64,000 nucleotides of DNA. It comes from Strongylocentrotus droebachiensis (lineage: Eukaryota; Echinodermata; Echinoidea; Camarodonta; Strongylocentrotidae). The position numbers and the translations under genes were made by a program. The stretch spans positions 1 through 64,000 of the forward strand of contig JAVYIG010007459.1 of the NCBI GenBank assembly GCA_035222895.1, in the 5' to 3' direction. Positions 25,190 to 35,497 of the stretch are shown here, piece by piece; position 1 is the stretch's first letter, and every line of letters begins with the position of its first letter. The notes below the pieces were generated by a model. The model made no database searches and was not told the origin of the DNA. It saw only the letters and a program-made list of their open reading frames with translations.

Positions 25190-25800
25190 AAAAAAGGGAA
25201 AGGGAAAAATGAATGAATCGTAAAGATTTCTTTAACGATTTGTTACGGTTGGTTTACGATTTGTTTACGGATTATTTACGGATTACTTACGGATTATTTA
25301 CGGATTATTACGAGTGCTTACGTGTTGTTTACGATTTCATTGAGGTCGTGTTACAATGGCTTTACTGATTGTTACGAATTATTGCGAGCACTTTACGTGT
25401 AGTTACGAGTACTTTACAAATAGATACGTATACTTTAAGTATTTTTACGTATCGTTTACATTTTGGGGGAAAGGTATAAAAGCTGCAAATTTGAACACTT
25501 CATTTTCTGTTGTTATTTTTTGGTTAAAAATGGTAAGGACTCGTAAATACTAGTAACTAACTCGTAACTATTCGTAACAACACGTTAACAGATCATTAGT
25601 AACACGTAAGTTGCTCGTAGTTATCCGTGACAACTTGTAACAAATCGTGGAATTCTACCGTGAGTATATCGTAATAGCTCGTAATAACTCGTAACAACTC
25701 TTAAATCGGTCGTAAAAGTGGCCTAATCGTAAGAATCCGTGAAAGATCCGTGAATTTGTGCGATCCGTAAGGAATCGTAAGAAAATCCGTGTATGTGAAA
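25190..25800. repeat. TTACG/CGTAA mirror-like repeat region
   Basis: The left half (25205-25465) is dense in TTTACG and TTACGGA on the plus strand; the right half (25530-25790) is dense in the complement, CGTAA and TCGTAAC. Between them is a ~70-bp core with GGTATAAAAGCTGC at about 25475 and an ATG at 25530. This is a long degenerate inverted repeat. Confidence 0.7.
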
Positions 25801-25849
25801 GGGGGTATTAACGAATAATCTTTTTGACGAATAACTTTTTCGTGGCATG

Positions 25850-26215
25850 CTTATGTATGGAACGCCGAATAGCTTCTTTGTTGATAACTGTCAACACAGT
25901 GCAATGAGCTCCCATGAGATAGTGTGCAAAATTTTCTGTCACAGCCCATTTAAGGGCAAGTAGTTCAAGTTTGAAACTGCTCAAGTCTGTATAGTTCTTC
26001 TCTGCTCCCGCAAACTCCTACTTGCGTATGCAATAGGATGGGGTCGACCATCATCTCCTCTCTGAAGTAAGCATGCCCCTAAGCCTTTCATGGAAGCATC
26101 CGTCACCAAGATGAAGTCCTTGTCAAACTGGGGGTAGGTAAGCACTGGGGCACTAGTAAGTTGCATCTTCTTGTTATTGTCCCCACTCAAACTCTGTCTT
26201 GCTGCTATTTCCTTT
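25850..26215 (-). mobile_element. Ty3/gypsy LTR-retrotransposon fossil (RNase H part)
   Basis: A minus-strand piece of about 365 bases encodes a recognisable RNase H region (TDASMKGLGACLLQ, HPIAYASRSL). No LTRs, gag, integrase or other pol parts are seen beside it. It is a broken internal fragment, old. Confidence 0.75.
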
Positions 26216-26223
26216 CAGGGCAA

Positions 26224-26370
26224 CCCAGGGGCGTCGCTAGACCTTTTTTCAGTGGGGGGGGGGGGGTGTAGAGGCCAACGATTACCGACACAACTAACCA
26301 CCAATTACGGACAAAATTAAATTACCAATATCTACCAATTTAACCCTATAAACCCGGGGCCGAAGGCTAA
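26224..26370 (+). repeat. Dispersed repeat with GGGGCGTCGCTAGACC end, copy 1
   Basis: Starts GGGGCGTCGCTAGACC, followed by a G run, and matches 56848-56985 through TTTAACCCTATAA-CCCGGGGCC. It looks like one end of a hAT-like short DNA element. The other end was not found. Confidence 0.6.
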
Positions 26371-26493
26371 ATTGTTTTTCTTGTGGACTATCTATAGTAC
26401 TTGCGTATGTGCAAATGGTCATTTTCCTCGACGACATAAATATACAAATTATTTCGGCAACTTAGTCAGCATCATAGCTACATATTTTAATGC

Positions 26494-27705
26494 AGGCGCG
26501 GAGCTAGGATCTTATTTTAGGGAGGGGCGGTAGTGAGCAAGCGAATCACTAAAAGAGAGCGCGAAGCGCGCTCATCATTGGGGGTTGTGGGTGATAGGCC
26601 GCCTCGCGCGAAGCGCGAAACCTTAGACGTTTATTAAACTATTATAAAAAGCAGACGATTTGCTGTACCGTTCTCGACTTTAAATGCTTGTCTGAATTCA
26701 GTTCCCCCCCCCCTCCAGCGCAAAGCGCTGAAGTTTTTACGTTTCATTTAATTATTAGAGAAAGTAGACGATTTGCTGTACATTTCTCGACTCTTAATCC
26801 TTGTCTTAATTCAGTTTCTCCCCCTTCCGCGCAAAGCGCGGAAGCTTTGAGGTTTCCTTAAATTATTAGGAAAAGAATACGATTTATTGTACCGTTCTCG
26901 ACTGTAAATTCTTGTCTGAATTCAGATTCTTCCCCTCCCGCGCAAAGCGCGGAAGTTTTGAGAAAGTAGACGATTCGTTGAACCGTGCTCGACTCTTAAT
27001 CCTTGTCTGAATTTAGTTTCTCCCCCTTCCGCGCAAGGCGCGGAAGCTTTGACGTTTTATTAAATTATGAGAAAAAGCAGACGATTTGCTGTACCGTTCT
27101 CGACTCTTAATCCTTAGCTGAATTCAGTTCTCCTCCTCCCGCGCGAAGCGCGGAAGTCTTGACGTTTCATTAAATTATTAGAGAAAGTAGACGATTCTTT
27201 GAACCGTGCTCGACTCTTAATCCTTGTCTGAATAAAGTTTCCCCTTCCCGTGTGAAGCGCGGAAGTTTTAACGTTTCACTAAATTATTAGAGAAAGAAGA
27301 CGATTCGTTGTACCGTTTTCGACTCTTAATAAGCCCTAATTGTCTGAATTCAGTGTCCCCCTTTAGCGCGAAGCGCGGAAGCTTTGACGTTTTCTTAAAT
27401 TATTAGAGTAAGCAGACGATTCGTTGTACCGTTTTTTACTCTTAATCCTTGCTTCCCCCTTCCCTCGCGAAGCGCGAAAATCTTAGACGTTTGATTTAAT
27501 TATTATAGAAAGAAGATAATCAGCCCTATTTGTCCGAATTCAGTTCCCCTCTCTCGCGCGAGGCGCGGAAGCTTTGACGTTTCCTTAAATAATTAGAGAA
27601 AGAAGACGATTTATTGTACCGTTCTCGACTTTGTCAAAATATAGAGAAAGGAAGACGATTCGTCGTACCTTTGTTGACTCTTAATCCTTGTTTGAAGTTA
27701 GTTTC
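26494..27705. repeat. Tandem array, ~90-117-bp unit with GCGC palindromes, about 10 units
   Basis: Each unit has a palindrome like CCGCGCAAAGCGCGG, then AAGCTTTGACGTTT, TTAAATTATTAGA, and AGACGATTTGCTGTACCGTT, then CTCGACTCTTAATCC. Palindromes occur near 26604, 26717, 26827, 26938, 27028, 27139, 27248, 27365, 27464 and 27555. The block begins CAGGCGCGGAGCTAGG at 26494, a hAT-like terminus. Confidence 0.85.
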
Positions 27706-27834
27706 CCCGAAAATTTTAAACCTCTGATTTCTTTAGCTGATATTAAAGGAAAGTGAAACTTCGAGAAAATACAAGTATTTTAGTTGTAGTCACTCTCGAA
27801 GCCGTCACAGCGGATAAAAAGTCACAGTTCGTAG

Positions 27835-28385
27835 GGAAAAAAAAACTTGTCGGCCGACCGACAATATACATCTCACCGACTTCAAACTTCTGCTCTGATA
27901 TAGTATACGAGGATCGAGCAAGAATACCGACACAGCTGACCCGACACAGCAACATATATACCCGTGTCTTTCTTGCTCCCTCGACGAGACGACTCCACCC
28001 AACAACCCCCTTCTCTCTTTTACTCCCACTCCTCCTCTCTCAGACTCTTACCTCCCCCCTCTCTCCTATCTCTCACCCCCGTTTCTTTTGTTTCCCTTTT
28101 CTCTCTTTTTTTTTTCCTTTTCTTTCTTTTCCTTTTTTTCCTATCCTCCCTCTTTTTCTTTTTCCTCTTTCTTTATTCTCTTTTCTTTCCTTTCTTTTCC
28201 TTTCTTTCCTTTCTTTTCCTTTCTCTCTTTCTTTTCCTTTTCTTTTTTTTCTTTTCTGTCCCTTTCCCTCTATCTTTTTCCCCTCCTCCTTTTCTCTTTT
28301 TTCCCGACGGCAGCGAAATTTTAACGACACTATCCTGACAGGTGGGTGGTGTCGCACCCCCACACCCCCCCCCAAACAGAACAGG
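27835..28385 (+). repeat. Repeat R2 with polypyrimidine tract, copy 3 (most complete)
   Basis: Begins near GGCCGACCGACAATATACATC and runs through about 240 bases of almost pure C/T (28080-28305) to CCCGACGGCAGCG and a C-rich end. Other copies: 10321-10790 and 21840-22420. The long open frames are low-complexity artefacts. Confidence 0.7.
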
Positions 28386-28454
28386 CACTTGACTTCTTGG
28401 CGGAAGAATTCACATTTCTTGCATTTCACCTTGAGTCCGTTTTCTTCTTCTTAA

Positions 28455-28830
28455 ACGATGCCATAAAGGCATCGTTATATCTGAGATGCACGGCCATACG
28501 TGTTATCAGTGTCTGTGATATGGTGTAATATTCCTAAGAAATAATCGCTTCAAAATGATCAAGAAGTGCCTTAAAAAAAGTAAAAAATCTTTGAGTGACC
28601 GGTTTTTACCACACTCGTTTTCCCCAATAGACTGTAGTGTTATGAATACCGTGAGGAAACCGCAAAATTTGGTTTCGATTTCCAATCATTAATATCTTGA
28701 TAATCAAACAGGCGATCGGCTTGTAAAAGTCATGGGTTCCTGACTGACCTACAAGTTTATAATTATCATTGCAGCATGAGCTAAATCCAGGCTTTTGTTT
28801 CAGAATCTGAGACAAAGTTACTGAATCTCT
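28455..28830 (+). repeat. Dispersed repeat R3, copy 1
   Basis: It matches 59820-60170 in the opposite orientation (shared: CATGACTTTTACAAGCCGATCGCCTG, TGATATGGTGTAAT, AGACTGTAGTGTT and their complements). No coding capacity and no clear terminal repeats. Confidence 0.7.
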
Positions 28831-29607
28831 TTAAAGGAAAACAAGTTACTTTAATCTTCCAAAGGTAAACTCAGGTGTAAACTTACACTATATGAAATAC
28901 ACAGCCCGTCACACGCACAACATCATCAGCCCATGACAAGATGCAATGTGTGTCTTACGTTCACTGCTATGTCAGGCAAATTCCCGCGCCCACACACAAG
29001 GACCTATCAAAATACTATAAACAAAATATCCTTACTCTTCTTGCTATTCTTCTACAAGCACCTTCTGAATAAAGTAAAAATTACTTATGACACATTTATG
29101 CAATCTTGCAACAATTCTTCCTTAAAATTACAAAACAAACTTTTAAATCTTTCACAGTCATTTCAGCGGCAGTTTTATGCACATTTTCCAAAGTCATTTG
29201 CATAAGAAAAAGATACGTACAAATCCAATTCCTTCAGTAACATCAATAACCACAAGAATTTACTGCGTTTCCTGAGCTGGCGCGGCTATAACTTTGCCCA
29301 CAGTGTAGGCTACACCTCAGTATCATGTTAGAACTAGGTTCCCCTGATTGAGCTCTAAGTTATGACACTGCGTCTTGTTTGGAATATTTAGAGGAAAAAG
29401 ACATGTTTAGAGAGAAAAAAGGTTTATATTATTTGCGTATTTAATACTAATGTCTTAATATTTACTTTGCTTACAGTAAAATATCAGGACTATATGCCAC
29501 CCCCTTTTTGTGTTTTGTTGTTCAGAATTCTGAATCCAACCCTACATAATTATCCATGGGTATTTCTAACTCTAACTTAACTCTATTAACTGATAACTGA
29601 TACATGC
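28831..29607. other. No gene seen
   Basis: AT-rich stretch. The 90-residue frame at 28933-29205 lacks family resemblance and is flanked by nothing gene-like. Confidence 0.35.
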
Positions 29608-29615
29608 ATTTTGAT

Positions 29616-31636
29616 CAGAGGCGGCGGAGCGACTTCCAAAGTGGGGGGGGGGGGGGGCACCAACAAAAAAGGGCACTTTCTGGAAAAAAAAGGGCACCTT
29701 CAAAGGGAAATCTCAAAGGGAAAATATACAATATTTTAGACATTGTGATTACATTATCGGGGATGATTTCAATATTTTTTTTTATTTATACATCATATAA
29801 GATTTTGCGTATCATCTTTGCAGTTGAGTGTGATGGTCTAAAAATTCATTTGCGAGCGAGAATTCTTTTTAAAGATTTATGAGGTCGCAGTGCAAAAAAA
29901 TACATCTTATAAAGAGGAATAACCCAATCCTGATGGGGTCATATAAGCACATTCTCATAACGGAAGACTGAAAAGATCTTTGATAATGCTATGGTCACAT
30001 TACCCAAAAGTAGCCTGCTCGGCGGCCGAGCGGCGAGTTTTTAACCAATTCTGCCCTGCGGCTGCCCGGCCACCGAGCAGCGGCCGCCCAGGCACCTCTC
30101 GTTTTTAGGGCATCGCTCGGTCGCCGCTGAAGTTTTAGCGCGGAGTTAAAATTTGGGCGGCGCCTGCTCACTTTTCACTCGCCGCCCAAAATACGCTCGG
30201 TGCCTGGGCTGTCGCCGCCCGGTCACCGACCAAAACGCTGGGCGATGCCTAAATTCCAGCAGCGACCGAGCAGGCTACTGATCGGTCGGTCGCTGCTCTA
30301 ATTTGTGACCATAGCTTTAGTTACATAATTATAACATCTATAACTACGAGCGAGCGTAGCGAGCGAGCCTTGGGGGAAATTGCTTTTAGTCGCTTGAAAT
30401 TAGGGGCACGTTTGATGATGAGAGGAAAAGGGGACACTTATCGAAAGGGTTAAGACAGTTATTAGAAAAGAAAAGGAGCACGTGTTAGAGTACAAAGGCT
30501 AATTATCAGAGGTGAAAATGGGGCACTTCTTACACCTAAAAAAGAGGCATGCACCAGGGATGAAAAGGAAATGGGCATTTGTCGATGGAAAAGAGGCGCC
30601 CATTAGATTTTGATAGGGGGCATTTATAAGAAGTGAAAAGGGGCATTTATGAAAAAGGGATAGGGTCTTTATTAGAAAAGAATTTGGGCACATATCATTG
30701 TTAAAAGGGTAATGAGAAGGGGAAGTGGCTCTTATTAAAAGGAAAAAGAGGCACATATTAAAATAAACGGGGCACTTATCAAAGACGAAAAGGGGTAATC
30801 ATGAGAAAGAGAAGGGACACTTATGAGGGAAAAAAAGAGCATTTATTGGGAAGGAAAAGGGGGACGTGTCAAAATAAAAGGGGCATTTATAAGAGATGAA
30901 GGGAGCACTTATCAGGAGGGGAAGGGGTACTTGTCAAAGTAAAACGAGTATCTCTCAGAATTGAATAGGGTCATTTACAAGGGATGAAAAGGGGCACTTA
31001 TGAGAATGAAAAGGAACTATTTTCATAGATGAAAAGGAAAAGGGGCATTTATGAGAAGGGAAAAGGGCTGTTCTTTAAATGGGGGCACTTATCATAAGCA
31101 AAATGGGCACTTATTAAAACGGAAATGGGGCACATGTGAAAATATAAGGTGCGCTTATCCAAGTTAAAAAGGGGAAGGGGCACTTTTTACAAAGGAAAAG
31201 GGGCACTTGTCAAGGCAAAAAAAGGGAACCTCTCAGATTTAAATAGGGCAATTATCAGAGGTGAAGGGGGCGCTTATCAAAAGTGAAAAAGGGGCGCTTC
31301 TCGTATCTAAAAAGGGGAACTTACTAGAGATTAAAAAAGGCACTTATGAGAATGGAAAATGGACACTTATTGCAAAGGAAAATGTGTACTTTTCAAAGGA
31401 AAAGGGGTACGTGTCAAAATAAAAGGGGCACTTATCAGAGGTGGAAAGGGGAAGGGGCACTTTTCAAAATGAATAGGGGCACTTTTCAAAATAAACGGGG
31501 CACTTTTCCTCTGTAAAAAGGGGCACTTGTCAAGGTAAAAGGGGCACTTTTCCTATGCAAAAAGGGGCAATTTTAGGGTACTTGAAAAAGTGGGAGGGCA
31601 CTGTGCCCCCTTGCCCCCCCGGGAGCGCCGCCTCTG
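29616..31636 (+). mobile_element. Complete 2.0-kb hAT-type element carrying a GGGGCACTT tandem array
   Basis: Ends are CAGAGGCGGCGGAGCG and CGCCGCCTCTG. Both flanks carry ATTTTGAT (29608-29615 and 31637-31644), an 8-bp target duplication as in hAT elements. Left of centre is ~760 bases of unique sequence containing a nested insertion; the rest (30400-31600) is about 35-40 degenerate ~28-bp units of the AAAAGGGGCACTTATCAGAG kind. There is no transposase, so it was moved in trans. The match to 8568-9666 shows the family has other copies. Confidence 0.82.
29988..30318. mobile_element. GC-rich TIR element nested in the hAT-type element
   Basis: Ends are TGCTATGGTCAC and GTGACCATAGCT. The interior is GC-rich, full of CGGCCGCCG-type motifs, with sub-terminal inverted repeats AGTAGCCTGCTCGG and CCGAGCAGGCTACT. 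The related sequence at 9290-9310 reads straight across this point, which shows it is an insertion. Superfamily unknown. Confidence 0.65.
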
Positions 31637-31694
31637 ATTTTGATACTAACTTTAACCTTACTAAGTTTCTCTTGTCATTCAATATTTATTGTAG

Positions 31695-31808
31695 ATTCTA
31701 TGGGTCCAAGAAGCAGATAATGGCTACAGAAGTGCAGCAGAGAGTATCAGGACCCGATCATCATATGTTATGGTGTAGTCTAATCAGGAACACCCAAGTT
31801 GAACTCTG
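31695..31808 (+). CDS. Candidate internal exon of an unrecognised gene
   Basis: A pyrimidine-rich acceptor (TATTTATTGTAG) and a GTAAGG donor bound 114 bases, open in the frame FYGSKKQIMATEVQQRVSGP...NTQVEL. No family recognised. The frame continues into 32440-32617 if the intervening ~630 bases are removed. It starts only 51 bases after the hAT-type element's target duplication. Weak call. Confidence 0.25.
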
Positions 31809-32439
31809 GTAAGGTAGATTTGTATGAAGTTTGAAAATAATCAGGTTGTATGGCCCGTGAGAACTGCACTCATCTTGAACATATTACCAATATTTGGGGG
31901 AACTGTCATCTCATGTTGCATTACATCTTATAATTCTCATTTATTCTCTAGCTTTATTTGGGTGAAAAAGTACGGTGTTGCTAAATAAACAATCCAGTAT
32001 ATTCACTAAGCATGATATTGAAAGACTTACTAAAGGCATTTTTTGTGTTCAATACTAAATAATATCTATCAAACTTTTTCTCACAAAATTTAGGAACAGA
32101 ACAGTATATACACCTATGTTTATAAACAACTTATAATAAATAGACTTCTAACTACACCTGTACTGCCTGTAATTGCATGTAGCAAATGTTTAACAATAAT
32201 AATAATTTAAGAAAACAAATTTTGACAGTTACTTGTAAAAAAATTGGAAATAAATATAAACCGTTACTCTACCCTTCAAAAAAGGCCCTATCATATAGAC
32301 ATTTTAAAGGCTAACATTTGTTAATAAAACCAAAATGTAAGACCTGAAAGTTGGGAGGTACTATTTTTTAAAATCTAATGCAGTGTAGCTAGTTTTAACT
32401 TATTTGCTTTCTCCTCTCTTTTTATTTTTTATTATGCAG

Positions 32440-32960
32440 GTTGTCCCATGCAAAAGGTTTGATATCCAGGCTTCTTTCGTACAAGTCCCTAGTCCGCCCT
32501 CATCTAGAGAACTGTTCCAGCGTCTGGGATCCCTACAACATATCAGATATCCAGGGTCTTGAAACATCCAGCGCCGGATCCATCACTATGGGAACTACAA
32601 GAGAACCAGCAGTGTGACTGCACTGGGAATGGTGCACAAGATAGGAATAATCTCTCTGCCTTTCCCTTGAAAGCCCTATTTTCCTTTAACAAATAACGAA
32701 CACGGAAGAATCATGGCATGACCCTCCAGTTGCAACGAGCCAGAAGCGACATAGACAAGGTGGTATTTGCCCAACACTCTGTCCCAAAGTTAATGGAACT
32801 GACTTCCAGCAAATGTAGTGCATGCTGGCAGTCCAGAGAACTGCCAGGGACTACTCCTAAGGAATCTAATGCCCTTATCCCACTAAAAATATCACCTGTC
32901 TTCCTCACACCACTTGAGTTCATCCTCGTGATAGGCTACATAGTCCTTTGAAGATTACCA
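32440..32960 (+). mobile_element. Decayed LINE reverse-transcriptase C-terminal fragment (CR1-like)
   Basis: YKSLVRPHLENCSSVWDPYN is the conserved stretch near the end of CR1/jockey-type reverse transcriptases. The frame closes at 32615-32617, and later family-like words in other frames (TALGMVHKIG near 32620) show more decay. An acceptor-like TTTTATTATGCAG|G just before it makes exonisation possible. Confidence 0.6.
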
Positions 32961-34930
32961 GAAGAAGAAGAAGAAAAAAAGATATATCGAGGATCATGAA
33001 AGTATTTATTTGTTCTTTTAAATGCATGTATATGTAACATAGCGTTTTGATATTTAATCTTAAGTCAAGTTCTGACAAATATATTAGGATTGCTAAAAAT
33101 GGCTAAATTGAAAGGGGGGATAAAATTAAACAGGAGTGGTACAATAGTAGTACTGTAACAGTATTGGGTAATAATGAAAATAATAACAATTATAATAGCA
33201 GTAAAACTAATGTCAATGCTCATTATAATAGCAGTAATAATAATAATAGTAACCATTACAGTAGTGATAACAACATCAATAATGTCCAATGTAAAACAAA
33301 AACACCCTGCATACCGGCTGAAGAAACTTGCACGCTCGTCGCTCTCCAAATACTAGTATTAGAAATTTAGATATCAATCGCAGAAATATCGGTGATCGGT
33401 GGAAAAAGTGGATTCCGGAATTTACTATACTACTCCGAATAGTAAATTTTCTCACCCTCTCAAATTTATAGTGAAACTATACCTTTTTCGTGCTCTGTAC
33501 AATCGCAATGCAAAAACTATACATGAGGGATATAATTAAAAATATCTTGTCCAGAATACTGTACTAATGCTGTGTCATGGTTTTCGATGTCAGAGAATAT
33601 AATACCAGTGCTCTTTCACAAATTTTATGTTAACATCACCTCTGAAGGACGTCCTAAAACTTACTTTAGCATCTGATTCTCCAGAGAGACATACATATAG
33701 CTCCTCCTCCTATGAAGGAGAGTCCGTACTCTTCAGGTTCCTATATATACATCCTGAGAAAGTGGAGGCACCAATAAAGAAGCGTTATAATGACCACAAT
33801 CCTGTTGCTATGGCTCCCCGCCTGCTGCAATACGGTATTGTGCAGATATACTAGTTCCTATAGCTGATATTATATTGATCAGCACCACCGAACGTTTTAT
33901 AGTTGTGGTAGCCTCATACTGTTGCAGAAGCCAGAATAGCCTCAAAATCCCCTCTCAACCCCCATACATATTGTTCTAGTGACTACACCGACCAAAACTA
34001 GACACATGAGCATAGAACCATGTAATCTGTGGACAAAGTCAAAGCTTTGGCAGAAGATAAGCATGGCAACAATGTTACACTGCAAACAAAAACTAGGTGA
34101 CCCCTATTTCATTTAGCAGGGATAAAATTCACCCATTCGGCAAATGCTCATTGGTGTGTGGTTTAAATATAAATACCATAAAATTGTATTTCAAATAGTA
34201 AAAAGCAATAAATTCGCGGAAATAATAGGCCGATTTACTTGTGAAGCTCTGGGATTAGTATAGTAGTTACAGTGCCTGTCACCGATGTGGAAGACCTCAA
34301 ACAATATACAGGCATGTCTTTGAAGGTGTAGTTGTCTGAGAAGCAAACATTAGGGACTTTTAAGAATAAACCCAAAAGAATGGAAAAGGAAGGAATCATA
34401 AAATAATTAACAGACCCAAGTAGAGGATGTGTCAGTTGTATGAGTAGATTTTATCAAGTATTTCCTCAGTAGAAAACCAACAAAGTATCTCATCAAGACT
34501 AAATTAAGAAATGTGCCATATACTGACAAGGTTGAGTGCAGTCTTAAATTCCAAAGCGGATGGCAATGGATTTCTGAGACGAACAATGGAAACGAGATTC
34601 TCTGAACGATCTTGAGTAAGCCTGGCTACATGGAGAAAAGTGTGCCCATCATTGAGGAGTTCCTCGACTAGGTTAAAAATGAATGTGGTCACACCTTTAG
34701 GTCAAGGCTTCCATTTTCCTTCCCATTCTAAAGAAAGGCAATTCAGTTGATTGACTTTGTCCCAAATGTTAATGATAACTACTGTAAACTGTTTAATTGA
34801 ATTGTTTGTTCTTGGGGGTGATTTCCCAAAGGGTTAATCCCTATTAATTGGTAATTGTCCCGCTGGAAATTGCCAAGGGAGAAATTTTCCGGATACGCAC
34901 AACTACACATACATTTTTCAGCACTAACAT
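32961..34930. other. No gene seen; AAT-rich microsatellite
   Basis: (AAT/AAC/AGT)n lies at about 33165-33290. The rest is AT-rich without supported coding sequence; it is the region downstream of SLC10 copy B. Confidence 0.4.
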
Positions 34931-34933
34931 AAT

Positions 34934-35497
34934 TCACATCTTCTTGTACTTGTCTCCATCAGTGTTCATGTATACGACAGGAGAAGTCTTATCCATAGCC
35001 TTCAAAGCCATTTTCTCGTCTTTCCGAATAACTTCATCATCGTGTTCAATGTCCACCTCGTCATCATCGTCATCCTCACCATCAACAACGTCGAAATCGT
35101 CAATGTGCTTGTCCATGTGCGAGCCGTTCTTCTTCATCAAGTACACGACGATCTTGTAGATGCCGATTACTAGAAACGAATCGATGTAAATGAAACATGC
35201 GTACAGGGAGGGGTAGAAGAGCATATCGAAAAATAACGGCGAATTCGCGAAGGTCACCACAGTCAGGGTTATGGCAAGAGAAACGTTCTGCGAACCGGTC
35301 TCGAAGGCAATGGTGCGGCACTTCTTGTGGGGCTGACGGAGCAGGAAGGCGATGCCGTAACCGAGAGAGTAACCTAACAATGGTAGAGATGCGGCGCAGA
35401 ACCATAGCTGCCATGCAGCGTTCAAGAACGTAGGGTTGAGGATGAAACTCATCACAAAAGCAGCTATGATGCACATGAAAGAGAAGATGATCCCAAC
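34934..35497 (-). CDS. SLC10 copy B, coding exon 4 (last)
   Basis: Encodes 187 residues and the stop: last helices with LLRQPHKKCRTIAFETGSQN, then an Asp-rich tail ending DKYKKM. Acceptor TTGTATAG|GTT. Confidence 0.9.
   Translation of the reverse strand, partial: VGIIFSFMCIIAAFVMSFILNPTFLNAAWQLWFCAASLPLLGYSLGYGIAFLLRQPHKKCRTIAFETGSQNVSLAITLTVVTFANSPLFFDMLFYPSLYACFIYIDSFLVIGIYKIVVYLMKKNGSHMDKHIDDFDVVDGEDDDDDEVDIEHDDEVIRKDEKMALKAMDKTSPVVYMNTDGDKYKKM

Noticed and set aside
25530-25553. Histone H3-like start (MVRTRKY) after a TATA box
   Set aside because: Only six codons before a stop; the likeness to MARTKQ is slight and probably chance.
26600-27600. CRISPR-like array
   Set aside because: Units are diverged throughout with no constant-repeat/variable-spacer pattern, and the setting is an animal genome. 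The GGGGCACTT arrays were rejected for the same reason.
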